Both the position numbers and the translations under genes were made by a program. Of a DNA stretch of 64,000 nucleotides, positions 29,473-38,846 are shown in pieces. The notes below the pieces were generated by a model. That model was not told where the DNA came from. It was given only the letters and a program-made list of their open reading frames with translations, and did not search any database. The stretch is from Pseudoxanthomonas spadix (GTDB taxonomy: Bacteria > Pseudomonadota > Gammaproteobacteria > Xanthomonadales > Xanthomonadaceae). The stretch's first letter is position 1, and each line of letters begins with the position of its first letter. The stretch is from positions 62,001-126,000 of the forward strand of contig NZ_RDQN01000008.1 of assembly GCF_003703395.1 (NCBI RefSeq), read 5' to 3'.

Positions 29473-31047
29473 TCAGGCGCGGCAGCCCACAGGCGATGCC
29501 GCCTGATTGCGCAGGAACAGGCGGTAGACCGGATTGTCGGTTTCTTCCACGTACGGATAGCCCAGGGTGTCCAGGAAGCGCTGGAATGTCGCATCGTCCT
29601 TGCTCGGCACCTGCAGGCCGACCAGGGTGCGGCCATAGTCGGCGCCCTGGTTGCGGTAGTGGAACAGGCTGATGTTCCAGGTCGGCTTGAGCAGATTGAG
29701 GAACTTGAGCAGGGCGCCGGGCCGTTCCGGGAAGACGAAGCGCAGCAGGCGCTCGTCCTGGGCCAGCGGCGAATGCCCGCCGACCATGTGGCGCACGTGC
29801 TCCTTGGCCAGCTCGTCGTGGGTCAGGTCCAGCGCGGCAAAGCCGTGGCGCACGAAGTTGGCGGTGATCCGGGCCGACTCGCCCTTGCCCTGGGTGGTCA
29901 GGCCGACGAACACGTGCGCCTGCTGCGCATCGCTGATGCGGTAGTTGAACTCGGTGACGTTGCGCGGCCCGCCGGGCAGGTCTTCGACCAGCTCGCAGAA
30001 GCGGCGAAAGGAACCGCGCTCCTCGGGGATGGTCACCGCAAACAGCGCCTCGCGTTCCTCGCCCACCTCGGCGCGCTCGGCCACGAAGCGCAGGCGGTCG
30101 AAGTTCATGTTGGCCCCGCACAGGATCGCCGCGTAGGTCGCACCCTTGGTCTTGTGCGTGGCCACGTACTGCTTGATCGCGGCCACCGCCATCGCCCCGG
30201 ACGGTTCGACGATGCTGCGCGTGTCGACGAACACATCCTTGATCGCCGCGCACACCGCGTCGGTATCGACGATCACGAATTCGTCCACCAGCCCACGCGC
30301 GATGCGGAAGGTTTCCTTGCCGACCCGCTTGACCGCGGTGCCGTCGGCGAACAGGCCGACATCGGACAGGGTCACACGCCTGCCTGCGGCGATCGAGCGG
30401 AACATCGCGTCCGAATCGGCCATCTGCACGCCGATGACCTTGATCTCCGGGCGCACGGCCTTGATGTAGTTGGCCACCCCCGAGATCAGCCCGCCGCCGC
30501 CGACCGCGACGAAGACCGCATCCAGCGGTCCCTGGTGCTGGCGCAGGATCTCCATCGCGATGGTGCCCTGGCCGGCGATGACGTCGGGATCGTCGAAGGG
30601 ATGGACGAAGGTCAGGCCCTGCGCCTGCTGCAGGATCAGCGCGTGCTCGTGGGCGTCGGAATAGCTGTCGCCGTGCAGCACCACCTCACCGCCCAGCGCC
30701 TTGACCGCATCAATCTTCAGGCGCGGGGTGGTCACCGGCATCACCACCACCGCGCGGGTCCCCAGCTTGTGCGCGCCCAGCGCCACGCCCTGCGCATGGT
30801 TGCCGGCAGAGGCACAGATCACGCCGCGCTGCAGCTGTTCGGGCGTCAGGTGCGCCATCTTGTTGTAGGCGCCGCGCAGCTTGAAGCTGAAGACCGCCTG
30901 CTGGTCCTCGCGCTTGAGCAGGATCTTGTTGTGCAGGCGCTGGCTGAGCGTGCGCGCAGGTTCCAGCGGCGATTCCACTGCCACGTCGTAGACCCGGGCG
31001 GTGAGGATCTTCTGGAGGTAATCGGCGGGTTTGAGGAGCTTGGACAT
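29473..31047 (-). CDS. ilvA: Threonine deaminase (biosynthetic, threonine ammonia-lyase)
   Basis: A 524-residue PLP enzyme that converts threonine to 2-oxobutanoate, the first step of isoleucine synthesis. The PLP Lys is residue 56 in SFKLRGAYN. SAGNHAQGVAL, VGGGGLISG and ILCGANMNFDRL are the phosphate and substrate loops. The C-terminal third carries two ACT-like regulatory regions, with RERGSFRRFC-like and FPERPGALLKFL starts, so it is the isoleucine-inhibited long form. The ATG at 31047 (MSKLLKPADYL) matches the family start; frames continuing upstream are not coding. It is divergent from the AEC permease gene and convergent with egtD. Confidence 0.94.
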   Translation of the reverse strand: MSKLLKPADYLQKILTARVYDVAVESPLEPARTLSQRLHNKILLKREDQQAVFSFKLRGAYNKMAHLTPEQLQRGVICASAGNHAQGVALGAHKLGTRAVVVMPVTTPRLKIDAVKALGGEVVLHGDSYSDAHEHALILQQAQGLTFVHPFDDPDVIAGQGTIAMEILRQHQGPLDAVFVAVGGGGLISGVANYIKAVRPEIKVIGVQMADSDAMFRSIAAGRRVTLSDVGLFADGTAVKRVGKETFRIARGLVDEFVIVDTDAVCAAIKDVFVDTRSIVEPSGAMAVAAIKQYVATHKTKGATYAAILCGANMNFDRLRFVAERAEVGEEREALFAVTIPEERGSFRRFCELVEDLPGGPRNVTEFNYRISDAQQAHVFVGLTTQGKGESARITANFVRHGFAALDLTHDELAKEHVRHMVGGHSPLAQDERLLRFVFPERPGALLKFLNLLKPTWNISLFHYRNQGADYGRTLVGLQVPSKDDATFQRFLDTLGYPYVEETDNPVYRLFLRNQAASPVGCRA

Positions 31048-31105
31048 AGCCGCCCATGCTACCGCGCGACCGGCCTGTGCATGTGCCATGGTTGCCAATG
31101 AAAGT

Positions 31106-31141
31106 GGCGTGCGGTGCGGTGCGGTGCGGTGCGGGTGCGGT
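31106..31141. repeat. Short GCGGT pentanucleotide repeat
   Basis: About five to seven near-perfect copies of GCGGT (four exact ones at 31111-31130), in the 312-base divergent gap between ilvA and the AEC permease gene. It may alter promoter spacing by slippage. The rest of the gap shows no other clear element. Confidence 0.7.
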
Positions 31142-31359
31142 CGGCACGTGCGCGGTGCGTCTGCCAGTGTTCCCGCGTGTGGTCGTTGTCTGGTGGGCCG
31201 CTGGGCGGCGCGTTGGCGGACGCGGCCAAGGTCAGGGCGGCGGTGCTGGTCATGGCCCGGCCAGGCTGAGGCGGCGTGGCCATTTGCCCGTGCCGCTGCG
31301 CACGCGGACAATGCCGCGACGCGGCGCAAGTGCGTCCTTATCTTCAGCGGGAACCTGCC

Positions 31360-32277
31360 GTGGCCTTTGATGCCTTCGCCCTGATCCTGGCCATGCTCGC
31401 GCTGGGGATGCTGTTTACCCGGTTGAAGGTGTTCCCGGAGGGCGCGGCCAACGTGCTCAACCTGGTGGTGACCTACGTGTGCCTGCCGGCGGCGGTGCTG
31501 ACCTTCGTCCCGCGCCTGCACCTGGATCGGTCGCTGCTGGGCCTGGTCGCCACGCCGTGGCTGCTGATGGGGGCGGCCGTCGTGCTGGTCGGCCTGGTCA
31601 CGCGGGCGCTGAAGCTCTCGCGCGGGGAACATGCCGGCCTGCTGCTGTGCGTGGGATTTTCCAACTCCGGCTTCGTCGGCTACCCGATGGTGCGCGCCCT
31701 GCTGGGTGAGCACGCACTGCCCCATGCCGTGGTCTATGACCAGTTCGGTACGTTCCTGATGATGTCCACGCTGGGCATCTACATCCTGGCGCGCTACTCG
31801 GGCCAGGCCACCCCGAGCACGCGCCAGATCGTGCTGCGCATGGCCAGGTTCCCGCCGCTGTGGGCGCTGCTGTTTGCGCTGACGCTGATGCCCGAAACGC
31901 CGCCGCACTGGATCGGCAGTGGACTGCAGCGGCTGTCCGACACAATGCTGCCGCTGGTGATGCTCGCGGTGGGCATGTCGATCCGGCTCAGGCTGCCGCG
32001 TCGCGAGCTCAAGCCGCTGGCCCTGGGTGTGGTCCTGCGGCTGGTGGTGATGCCGCTGATCGCGCTGCCGATCAGCTATGCGTTCGGCCTGCGTGGCGAG
32101 CTGTTCCAGGTGAACATGCTGGAGTCGGCCATGCCCACCATGATCACCGCCGCGGCGCTGGCGATCTCCCACAACCTGGCCCCGCGCCTGTGCGCCGCCC
32201 TCACCGGCTATTCGATCGTACTGTCGATGCTGACCCTGCCGCTGTTGACGTGGCTGCTGCCGCATCTGGCGCGTTGA
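31360..32277 (+). CDS. AEC-family transporter (auxin efflux carrier-like)
   Basis: An inner-membrane protein of 305 residues with about ten hydrophobic helices in two similar halves, as in the AEC/MdcF family. Typical features are the Asn/Pro-containing helix interruptions (FSNSGFVGYPMVRALLG) and the end segment (ESAMPTMITAAALA). The GTG at 31360 is preceded by a weak GCGGGA and begins the first helix directly; upstream codons are low-quality sequence. The family exports or imports small carboxylates such as malate or malonate; the substrate here is unknown. It stands alone. Confidence 0.85.
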   Translation: MAFDAFALILAMLALGMLFTRLKVFPEGAANVLNLVVTYVCLPAAVLTFVPRLHLDRSLLGLVATPWLLMGAAVVLVGLVTRALKLSRGEHAGLLLCVGFSNSGFVGYPMVRALLGEHALPHAVVYDQFGTFLMMSTLGIYILARYSGQATPSTRQIVLRMARFPPLWALLFALTLMPETPPHWIGSGLQRLSDTMLPLVMLAVGMSIRLRLPRRELKPLALGVVLRLVVMPLIALPISYAFGLRGELFQVNMLESAMPTMITAAALAISHNLAPRLCAALTGYSIVLSMLTLPLLTWLLPHLAR

Positions 32278-32367
32278 GCCGCCGCTGGCCGTGCGGCGCG
32301 CCGGGCCTCGGCGCAGGGGCGACAGGCGTGGCTGCATGCTGGGGTGACCCCCCCCAGGCATCGCCCG

Positions 32368-33243
32368 CTACAGGATCGACCGGGTGGGCTTGCTCCCGAC
32401 GCCCTGGTCGGCGCCAGCGGTAGGCACGCGGACTCCATCCGGCTCCATCGCCAATGCCGTCGGCGCGCGGTCTTCCTGCAGGTCTGCTCGGTCTGCCTCC
32501 ATCAGCGCGCGGATCTGGGTGGTCACCGCATCGAACACCGTGGCTGGAATGGCCAGCATCACCAGTTCGGCGCCGAGCTGGTGATCGGCCCGTGCCGCTT
32601 CCGCCTGCGCGCTGGCGTGCCAGGCGGCCAGGTCGGACAGGGCGACCATGTTCAGGCGCTGCCCGGTGCCGGAAGGGTTGCCCAGTTCCGGCGCGGCCGC
32701 GGCACGGACCAGCCGCACGGCGCGATCGCGGAAGCCGGCGTCCCGGGCGAAGCAATGGGCGAAGCAGTGCAGGTTCACCACCTCGGCGAACCGGGCGATG
32801 GCCGCCTCGGTGGCCCGCTCGACGACGGTGAAGGCTTCCAGGCCGAGGCGATCGGCGGCGCGCTGGCGCACCCAGGCGTAGCGTGAACGGCCCAGCCGAT
32901 AGCGCGACCAGCGCAGCGGCGCCAGCGCGTCCAGGGCGCGGAACACCCGGCTCTTGTGCGTCCAGGGCGCGCGCAGCGTCAGCCCGGCCGGCAGCGCATT
33001 GATGAGCCGGCACGCCGCGGGCGGCGGCAGCCGTGAAATCACCGCGTGCAGCAGCACCGGCGCCTGCACGTTGCAGGCCTGCGCGGCCGCGCCCAGCTGG
33101 CGGGCCAGGCCGCGGGTGGCCACGCCGCCGTCCTCGCGCTGGTGGCTCAGGATCAACCGGGCGGCCACGCGCGCGAGCACCTCGCCAGCGTCATCGGGGC
33201 CAGCGGCGTCCAGGCTGCCGGGGTACTGCAACGGCCGTTCCAT
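32368..33243 (-). CDS. Uncharacterised protein
   Basis: A 291-residue protein from the ATG at 33243 (MERPLQYPGSLDAAG), which has GAGG just upstream. I do not recognise a family. It is predicted soluble, Ala/Arg-rich and mostly helical, with repeated short helices (VLARVAARLILSHQRED, VLLHAVISRLPPPAACRLINAL). A Cys/His pair set, NLHCFAHCFARDAGF, near residue 180 could bind a metal, but this is speculation. The C-terminus is likely disordered (PTAGADQGVGSKPTRSIL). Codon bias is like the neighbours. It has long gaps on its 5' side and stands alone. The open frame continues upstream to 33594 but that part looks non-coding. Confidence 0.6.
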   Translation of the reverse strand: MERPLQYPGSLDAAGPDDAGEVLARVAARLILSHQREDGGVATRGLARQLGAAAQACNVQAPVLLHAVISRLPPPAACRLINALPAGLTLRAPWTHKSRVFRALDALAPLRWSRYRLGRSRYAWVRQRAADRLGLEAFTVVERATEAAIARFAEVVNLHCFAHCFARDAGFRDRAVRLVRAAAAPELGNPSGTGQRLNMVALSDLAAWHASAQAEAARADHQLGAELVMLAIPATVFDAVTTQIRALMEADRADLQEDRAPTALAMEPDGVRVPTAGADQGVGSKPTRSIL

Positions 33244-33767
33244 GTCCTCGTCCCAATCCTTCGGTCCGTGCGGGGACGCCGAGCGTACTGCAGCGCAGCG
33301 ACACGTTGCAAGCGATAAGTCCATGAAAGTACAGGGGTTTGGTGACGATCGGTAGCGGATTTGTCCGCGCTCACGGGTCCTGGCGTGGCGTGCCGCGACC
33401 AGCCAATGCATGGCCCGATGTGGGCATGGGATTCCCGCGCGCCGGGCCGCTGGCCGCGCGTACATCCGGGCCCGCTGGATCACGCTGTTGCCGGTGGGGG
33501 CTCGGCCATCACCGGCGATCGGCGCTGGCCCGGCCGCGGGCGTGAACCTCCGTGCCGGCATGGGCGAGTCGCCCCGTCGGCGCCGGATGCGCACCAGGCC
33601 CAGTCATCGCAGCCCCCGCAGGTGCTGACCTGCGGGGCCGTCACGGTGTGCGGGCGGGACCGGAAACGCAGCTGACCGAAGTCCGCATGGCCGGGCCGGC
33701 GTGATCGCATTCACGTGCGCGCCCGGTGTACGCTCCGGCTTCCCGGACGATTGCAAGGCGCGCGCGC
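33244..33767. other. Long divergent intergenic region
   Basis: About 520 bases between the uncharacterised gene and parA. The only strong structure is a hairpin at 33614-33637. No supported gene or tRNA is visible. It must hold the promoters of both flanking genes. Confidence 0.5.
33614..33637. repeat. Perfect 10-bp hairpin
   Basis: CCCCGCAGGT (33614-33623), loop GCTG, ACCTGCGGGG (33628-33637). It has no T-run on either side, so a classical terminator is unlikely. It may be an operator or REP-like element upstream of parA. Confidence 0.55.
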
Positions 33768-34397
33768 ATGAAGACGATCCTGGTCGCCAGTTCCAAGGGC
33801 GGTGCGGGCAAGACCACGGTGGCCACCAACCTGGCGGCGTGTTTTGCCCTGCAGGGCCAGCACACGGTCCTGGTCGACGCTGACCCGCAGGGGTCTTCGG
33901 CCCGCTGGGCCGAGCGTCGGGCCGGGCTGGAAAGCGCGGTGTCGTCGGTCAGCGGGACCGGGCGCAAGTGGGCGTCCAGGCTGCCGCCGGGCACCGCCAC
34001 GGTGATCGTCGACGGCCGCGCCGGGGCGATGGCTCAGGACCTGGAGTCGTTCCTGGAAGCGGCCGACGCGGTGGTCGTGCCGGTGCTGCCCTCGGGCCTG
34101 GACATCGAGGCCACGGTCGGCTTCCTCAACACCCTGGCCAAGGTGCCGCGCGTGCGCAAGCGCAAGTTGCCGGTGGGCCTGGTGCTCAATCGCGCCAAAC
34201 CGTGGACCAACACCGCCCAGCAGGCGCTGGAAATGCTGGGCCAGTGGCCGTATCCGGTGGTGGCCACCCTGCGCGACACCCAGGGCTACGTGGTCATGGC
34301 TGGCTTGGGCCGCAGCCTGTTCGACTACCACTCGGCCCATGTGCGTGATCATCAGCAGGACTGGCAGCCACTGCTCAAGTGGCTCGCCCAGGCCTGA
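33768..34397 (+). CDS. ParA-family ATPase (orphan)
   Basis: A 209-residue MinD/ParA-type ATPase. The deviant Walker A motif is [10 protein letters not shown] (residues 8-17), followed by [13 protein letters not shown] (switch I) and a Walker B position at [10 protein letters not shown]. It is the short form without an N-terminal DNA-binding domain. The ATG at 33768 begins the first strand directly. No parB or parS-like site is seen nearby, so it is not the main chromosome partition gene; such orphans position protein complexes or belong to small plasmid-like modules. A sixA gene follows by 20 bases and may be co-transcribed. Confidence 0.85.
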   Translation: MKTILVASSKGGAGKTTVATNLAACFALQGQHTVLVDADPQGSSARWAERRAGLESAVSSVSGTGRKWASRLPPGTATVIVDGRAGAMAQDLESFLEAADAVVVPVLPSGLDIEATVGFLNTLAKVPRVRKRKLPVGLVLNRAKPWTNTAQQALEMLGQWPYPVVATLRDTQGYVVMAGLGRSLFDYHSAHVRDHQQDWQPLLKWLAQA

Positions 34398-34417
34398 AGC
34401 CCGAGGCGGCCGTCCCC

Positions 34418-34894
34418 ATGCGTGAACTGATCCTGCTGCGCCACGCCCATGCCGAACCGGCCCTGCCGGGGCAGTCGGACTTCGATCGCCCGCTGGCCCC
34501 GCACGGGGTGCTCGAGGCCGAGGCCGCCGGCCGTTGGCTGGTCCAACACCGGCTGGTACCCGACCGGGTGCTGTATTCGCCGGCCCGGCGCACCCGCGAG
34601 ACTCTCGAAGCGGTCGTGGGCGTCACCGGCTACGTCGAGCAGTGCCTGGAGGAAAGCATTTACGAGGCCACCGCCGGCACCCTGATCGGGCTGGCCGATG
34701 CGCACCGCGATGTCGACCGCCTGCTGCTGCTGGGCCACAACCCGGGCCTGGAGCGGCTGGCCGCGCTGCTGCACAGCGGCAGCAGCAGTCAATACCGCGG
34801 CATGCCGCCCGGCTCCATCGCGGTGCTGGCCTTCGCCAGCGAAGGTCCGGTTGAACCCGGTGCAGCCACCCTGTCGGCGTTCTGGTGGCCCTGA
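34418..34894 (+). CDS. sixA: Phosphohistidine phosphatase SixA
   Basis: A 158-residue cytoplasmic phosphatase of the histidine phosphatase superfamily. The N-terminal catalytic motif is LLRHAHAEP (RHG variant RHA) with the phosphorylated His. RTRETLE and LLLGHNPGLERL carry the remaining catalytic Arg and His. Length is typical of SixA (about 160). SixA proteins remove phosphate from phosphohistidine domains in two-component or PTS-Ntr proteins. The ATG at 34418 begins the first strand. The yceI-like start overlaps its end by 10 bases. Confidence 0.88.
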   Translation: MRELILLRHAHAEPALPGQSDFDRPLAPHGVLEAEAAGRWLVQHRLVPDRVLYSPARRTRETLEAVVGVTGYVEQCLEESIYEATAGTLIGLADAHRDVDRLLLLGHNPGLERLAALLHSGSSSQYRGMPPGSIAVLAFASEGPVEPGAATLSAFWWP

Positions 34895-35472
34895 AGCTTG
34901 ACCGCGTGGCCCGTGTCTGCGCGTGGATCGGGCTGACACTGTGTGTGGCGGCCGCGGCGCAGTCGCCGGCCATGCCCCTGGACAAGCAGCACACCCGGCT
35001 GGGCTTCGCGCTGTCCACCCGCTGGGGCCAGACCCTGGAAGGCCGGTTCCCCCATTACCAAGGCGTGGTCACGGTGCTGCCCGACGGGCGCCACCAGGTG
35101 ACGTTGCGGATGTATACGGCGGACGTGCAGATCAACGATCATGAGCGCTATGCGCGATGGGCGCGTGGCAGTGCGTTCTTTGACGCGGACAAGTGGCCTG
35201 AAGTGGTTTTCATCTCCGATCCCTACGACACCGCGGTCCTGCGCGACGGCGGCCAGATCACCGGTGACCTGGTGATCCGTGGCATCCGCCGCCCGGAAAC
35301 GCTGACCGTGCAGCCGGCCGCCTGCAGCCGGCCGGCGCTGGATTGCGACGTGGTCCTGTCCGGCGCGGTGCGCCGCAGCGACTACGAGATGGACAGCCTG
35401 AAGCTGGCCATCAATGACCGGGTGGTGTTCCTTCTGCACGCGCGGGTCGAGCCGCCGGAGAGCACGCCTTGA
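34885..35472 (+). CDS. YceI-family exported protein
   Basis: A 195-residue protein with a signal-like N-terminus (VARVCAWIGLTLCVAAAAQS) and then the YceI lipocalin-like domain, starting MPLDKQHTRLGFALSTRWG and including WPEVVFISD and DLVIRGIRRPETL. YceI proteins bind isoprenoid or quinone-like lipids in the periplasm. The first GTG at 34885 overlaps sixA; a second GTG nine codons on would fit a signal peptide better. The stop overlaps the TTG start of the phospholipase D gene (TTGA), so the two are coupled. Confidence 0.85.
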   Translation: MALKLDRVARVCAWIGLTLCVAAAAQSPAMPLDKQHTRLGFALSTRWGQTLEGRFPHYQGVVTVLPDGRHQVTLRMYTADVQINDHERYARWARGSAFFDADKWPEVVFISDPYDTAVLRDGGQITGDLVIRGIRRPETLTVQPAACSRPALDCDVVLSGAVRRSDYEMDSLKLAINDRVVFLLHARVEPPESTP

Positions 35473-37472
35473 GGCAATCGTTGGGGGCCCTGGCCCTGCT
35501 GCTGTCCCTGCTGGGCAGTGGCTGCGCCAGCCTGTCCCAGGCCGAGCACGCGCGGGCCGTGGCCATCGCCCAGGCCGCGCGTTCACAGGTGGTGGCATGC
35601 GACCAGGCCAATGCCTGCGCCGAGGCCTCGCCGCTGCGTGCGCTGGCCGATACGGCCATGGCCCAGTCCACCCCGACCGCGCCGCACCACTATGCGCTGC
35701 TGCTGGACCGCGGCGAAGACGCGCTGCTGGCCCGGCTCAACCTGATCCGCGCCGCCCGCCGCACCGTCGACCTGCAGACCTACATCTTCGACACTGACGA
35801 CAGCGCGCGCATGGTGCTCGATGCGCTGCTCGCCGCCGCCCGGCGTGGGGTGCGGGTGCGGCTGTTGATCGACCAGCTCTCGGCGATCTCCAACCTGGAC
35901 ATGCTGGCGGCGCTGTCCGGCGCCCATCGCAACTTCGCCCTGCGCATCTACAACCCGACCTTCAACCAGGCCGTGCCGGGCTATCTGGACTACGCGGCCA
36001 GCGTGCTGTGCTGCTTCCGCCGTTTCAACCAGCGCATGCACACCAAGCTGCTGCTGGTCGACGGCGTGGTCGGCATCGTCGGCGGGCGCAACTACCAGGA
36101 CGACTATTACGACTGGGATGCCGAGTACAACTTCCGCGACCGCGATGTGCTGATCGCCGGCCCGGAGGGTGCGGACATGGCGCGCAGTTTCGCGCAGTTC
36201 TGGAACGCGCCGCGCAGCATCGTCGCCGAGCGCCTGGACGATGTCGGCAGGGTGCTGCTGGACAAGGGCGTGCCGACAATGCCGGCCGAACCCTTCAGGC
36301 GCCCGGACCGGGTCGAGGACATGGACGCCGACGCCAGTGATCCGGAGGTGATCGACGGACGCCTGGTGGCCCATGCGTTGCCGGTGGGCAAGGTCAGCTA
36401 CATCGCCGACACCCCGCGCAAGCACCGCGCCGACGATCCGGAAACGGCCGCGCCCTCCGACAGCGAGCTGGGGACGCTGCTGCGCAACGCGCAGGACCAG
36501 ATCCTGATGCAGACCCCGTACCTGATCATGTCCGATCGCGCCCGGGCATTCTTCAAGGACCTGCGCAAGCGGCCTGATCCACCGCAGGTGGTGGTGTCCA
36601 CCAACAGCCTGGCGGCCACCGACAACCCGATCGTGTATTCGGTCTCGGCCAAGTACAAGCGCCTGTACCTGCGCACGCTGGGCTTCCGCCTGTATGAATA
36701 CAAGCCGTTCCCGCAGGATCCGCCGGTGAACTACGCGACCATGCTGCCGCCGGGGACCTTGCCTGATGGCAGCACACCCACCGCATCGCCGGCGCAGGAT
36801 GTCCGCGACACCCTCATCCGCACCTCGATGCCGGGCAGCCGGCCGTTCGGCATGGTCGATCGCGACGAACAGGCCGACCGCGCCAGCCGCCGCGCGCGTC
36901 AGAAGAACCGCGTGGACCGGCGCCTGCAGCGCACCGAGAACCGGCCCTCGTTCCTGAGCAAGGGACCGGCCAGCGACCCACTGCCGCTCAAGCGCGCCGG
37001 CGTGCGCATGGGTCTGCATGCCAAGTCGATTGTGATCGACGATGACATCGCGGTGATCGGCACCCACAACTTCGATCCGCGCTCGGTCGACTACAACACC
37101 GAGGCGGTGGTGGTCATCCCCGACCGCGCCTTCGCCCAGCAGCTGGAAGCCAGCATCCGGCGTGACATCGCGCCGGAGAATTCATGGGTGATCGCCCCGC
37201 GCGAAAAGCCGCCGATCGTGTCCGGCCTCAACTACAGTCTGGACAAGGTCTCTTCGGCGTTGCCGCTGTTCGACATCTGGCCCTGGCGTTACGCCACCAG
37301 CTACGAGTTCATGCCCAGCGAGCAGTGTCCGCAGCCGCTGCAGGTCAATGACCCGATGTTCAACACCTGCTACAGATCGGTGGGCGATTTCCCGGAAGTG
37401 AGCATCGGCCCCAAGCGGCTGTACGCGCGTATCCTGATCGCCTTCGGCGCCGGTCTGGCGCCCATCCTGTAA
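35469..37472 (+). CDS. Phospholipase D-family lipoprotein (two HKD motifs)
   Basis: A 667-residue envelope protein. The N-terminus is a lipoprotein signal (LLLSLLGSGC, Cys near residue 19). Two HKD motifs form one active site: H191-T-K-x4-D in HTKLLLVDGVVGIVGG and H517-A-K-x4-D in HAKSIVIDDDIAVIGTHN. An insertion of about 80 basic, Arg/Lys-rich residues (470-505) precedes the second motif. Enzymes of this group act as cardiolipin synthases or phospholipases. The start codon TTG overlaps the yceI stop. A second, ClsA-like enzyme is encoded at 58414. Confidence 0.88.
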   Translation: MRQSLGALALLLSLLGSGCASLSQAEHARAVAIAQAARSQVVACDQANACAEASPLRALADTAMAQSTPTAPHHYALLLDRGEDALLARLNLIRAARRTVDLQTYIFDTDDSARMVLDALLAAARRGVRVRLLIDQLSAISNLDMLAALSGAHRNFALRIYNPTFNQAVPGYLDYAASVLCCFRRFNQRMHTKLLLVDGVVGIVGGRNYQDDYYDWDAEYNFRDRDVLIAGPEGADMARSFAQFWNAPRSIVAERLDDVGRVLLDKGVPTMPAEPFRRPDRVEDMDADASDPEVIDGRLVAHALPVGKVSYIADTPRKHRADDPETAAPSDSELGTLLRNAQDQILMQTPYLIMSDRARAFFKDLRKRPDPPQVVVSTNSLAATDNPIVYSVSAKYKRLYLRTLGFRLYEYKPFPQDPPVNYATMLPPGTLPDGSTPTASPAQDVRDTLIRTSMPGSRPFGMVDRDEQADRASRRARQKNRVDRRLQRTENRPSFLSKGPASDPLPLKRAGVRMGLHAKSIVIDDDIAVIGTHNFDPRSVDYNTEAVVVIPDRAFAQQLEASIRRDIAPENSWVIAPREKPPIVSGLNYSLDKVSSALPLFDIWPWRYATSYEFMPSEQCPQPLQVNDPMFNTCYRSVGDFPEVSIGPKRLYARILIAFGAGLAPIL

Positions 37473-37497
37473 CCGGCAAGGACAGAAGGAAGGTCTC

Positions 37498-37926
37498 ATG
37501 GTGTTTCGCGCCCCGATCGATCTTGACGCCATCAATGCAATGTCCGCCGGCAACCTGGTCGGGCACCTGGGCATCGTCATCACCGAGGCCGGCGAGGACT
37601 GGCTGCGCGGGACCATGCCGGTCGAGCCGCGCACCCACCAGCCGTTCGGCCTGTTGCACGGCGGCGCCTCGGTGGTCCTGGCTGAAACCCTGGGCAGTCT
37701 GGCCGGTGGCCTGAGCGTGCCGGACCCCGAGCGCCAGGGCGTGGTCGGTCTGGAGATCAACGCCAACCACATCCGCAGCGAGAAGACCGGCCTGGTGACC
37801 GGCACCGCGCGCGCCGTGCACATCGGCCGCAGCACCCAGGTGTGGGACATCCGCATCGAGAACGCGCGCGGCAAGCTGGTGTGCGTTTCGCGCCTGACCC
37901 TGGCCGTGGTGACCAGGCCGGCCTGA
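37498..37926 (+). CDS. PaaI/YbdB-type hotdog-fold thioesterase
   Basis: A 142-residue acyl-CoA thioesterase. The motif HGGASVVLAETLGSLAG holds the catalytic Glu/Gly region of the PaaI group, with GLEINANHIR and GLVTGTARAVHIGRSTQVWDI following. The closest characterised relatives are YbdB (EntH) and DHNA-CoA hydrolase MenI; menaquinone genes are not adjacent, so a proofreading or housekeeping role is equally likely. It lies 25 bases after the phospholipase D gene with AGGAAGG upstream. Confidence 0.85.
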   Translation: MVFRAPIDLDAINAMSAGNLVGHLGIVITEAGEDWLRGTMPVEPRTHQPFGLLHGGASVVLAETLGSLAGGLSVPDPERQGVVGLEINANHIRSEKTGLVTGTARAVHIGRSTQVWDIRIENARGKLVCVSRLTLAVVTRPA

Positions 37927-38050
37927 GGCGGGCGCTGGGTGGCTTCGACACCGGTCAGGTGCAGATGAGGTCAAGCCTGCAGGCCGGACCGAACGCTGCC
38001 TTCGGTCGTTCCGGTAGCAGGACGCCGAGGCGTTCCGGTATTGTGCCCTC

Positions 38051-38845
38051 ATGATTTCCACCCCCACCTCGGTGCCCGCGGCAGGCGGCGCCGGCCGCGC
38101 GTTCCGGTACCTGCTGCGCACGCCGCTGTTGCTGGTGCATGTGTTGGTCATGCTGCCGCTGCTGATGTTGATGATGGTGCCGCTGTGGGCGGACCTGCCG
38201 GTGGCCGGACGCACGCTCAAGCAGTTCTCGGTGGAACACTGGTCGGCGACGTTGCTGCGGATCTTCGGCTTTCGCCTGCGCCGCCGCGGCACGCCGCTCA
38301 AGGGCGCGGTGCTGTTGGTCTGCAACCACGTCAGCTGGGTGGACATCGAGATGGTGCACAGCCAGCGCATGGTCGGCTTCGTGGCCAAGCAGGAAATCCG
38401 CGGCTGGCCGTTGGTGGGCTGGCTGGCCGCGCGCGGTGAGACCATCTTCCACCAGCGCGGCAGTACCGAGTCGCTGGGCGGGGTGATGGAGGCCATGACC
38501 GAACGCCTGAAGGAAGGCCGCCCGGTGGCAGTGTTCCCCGAAGGTCGCACCCGCGATGGCCACGAAGTCGGGCCGTTCCATGCGCGCATCTTCCAGCCGG
38601 CGGTCGAGGCAGGGGTGCCGGTGCAGCCGGTGGCGCTGCGCTACGGCGCGCATGGCCAGGCGCAGACGGTGGTGGCCTTTGCTCCGGGCGAAAGCTTCTT
38701 CGGCAACTTCCTGCGGCTGTTGGGCGAGCCCTCGCGCCAAGCCGAAGTGTGCTTCCTGGAGCCGATCTACCCGGACCAGGTGCAGGGGCGTCGCCAGATC
38801 GCCGAAACCGCGCGCGCGCGCATCATCGCAGCGATGGGCGCCTGA
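38051..38845 (+). CDS. 1-acyl-sn-glycerol-3-phosphate acyltransferase-type protein (PlsC family)
   Basis: A 264-residue membrane-associated acyltransferase. A hydrophobic N-terminal segment (about 20-50, LLLVHVLVMLPLLMLMMVPL) anchors it. The NHVSWVD motif is the H-x4-D catalytic dyad, and FPEGRTRDG is the acyl-acceptor binding motif. It likely transfers acyl chains to lysophosphatidic acid or an ornithine-lipid-type substrate. The next gene begins one base after its stop. Confidence 0.88.
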   Translation: MISTPTSVPAAGGAGRAFRYLLRTPLLLVHVLVMLPLLMLMMVPLWADLPVAGRTLKQFSVEHWSATLLRIFGFRLRRRGTPLKGAVLLVCNHVSWVDIEMVHSQRMVGFVAKQEIRGWPLVGWLAARGETIFHQRGSTESLGGVMEAMTERLKEGRPVAVFPEGRTRDGHEVGPFHARIFQPAVEAGVPVQPVALRYGAHGQAQTVVAFAPGESFFGNFLRLLGEPSRQAEVCFLEPIYPDQVQGRRQIAETARARIIAAMGA

Positions 38846-38846
38846 G

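Noticed and set aside
31106-31141. Binding-site array before the AEC gene
   Set aside because: The GCGGT units are simple tandem repeats without dyad symmetry, so slippage is the simpler reading.
33614-33637. Rho-independent terminator
   Set aside because: The stem is perfect but no T-run follows on either strand and no gene ends beside it.
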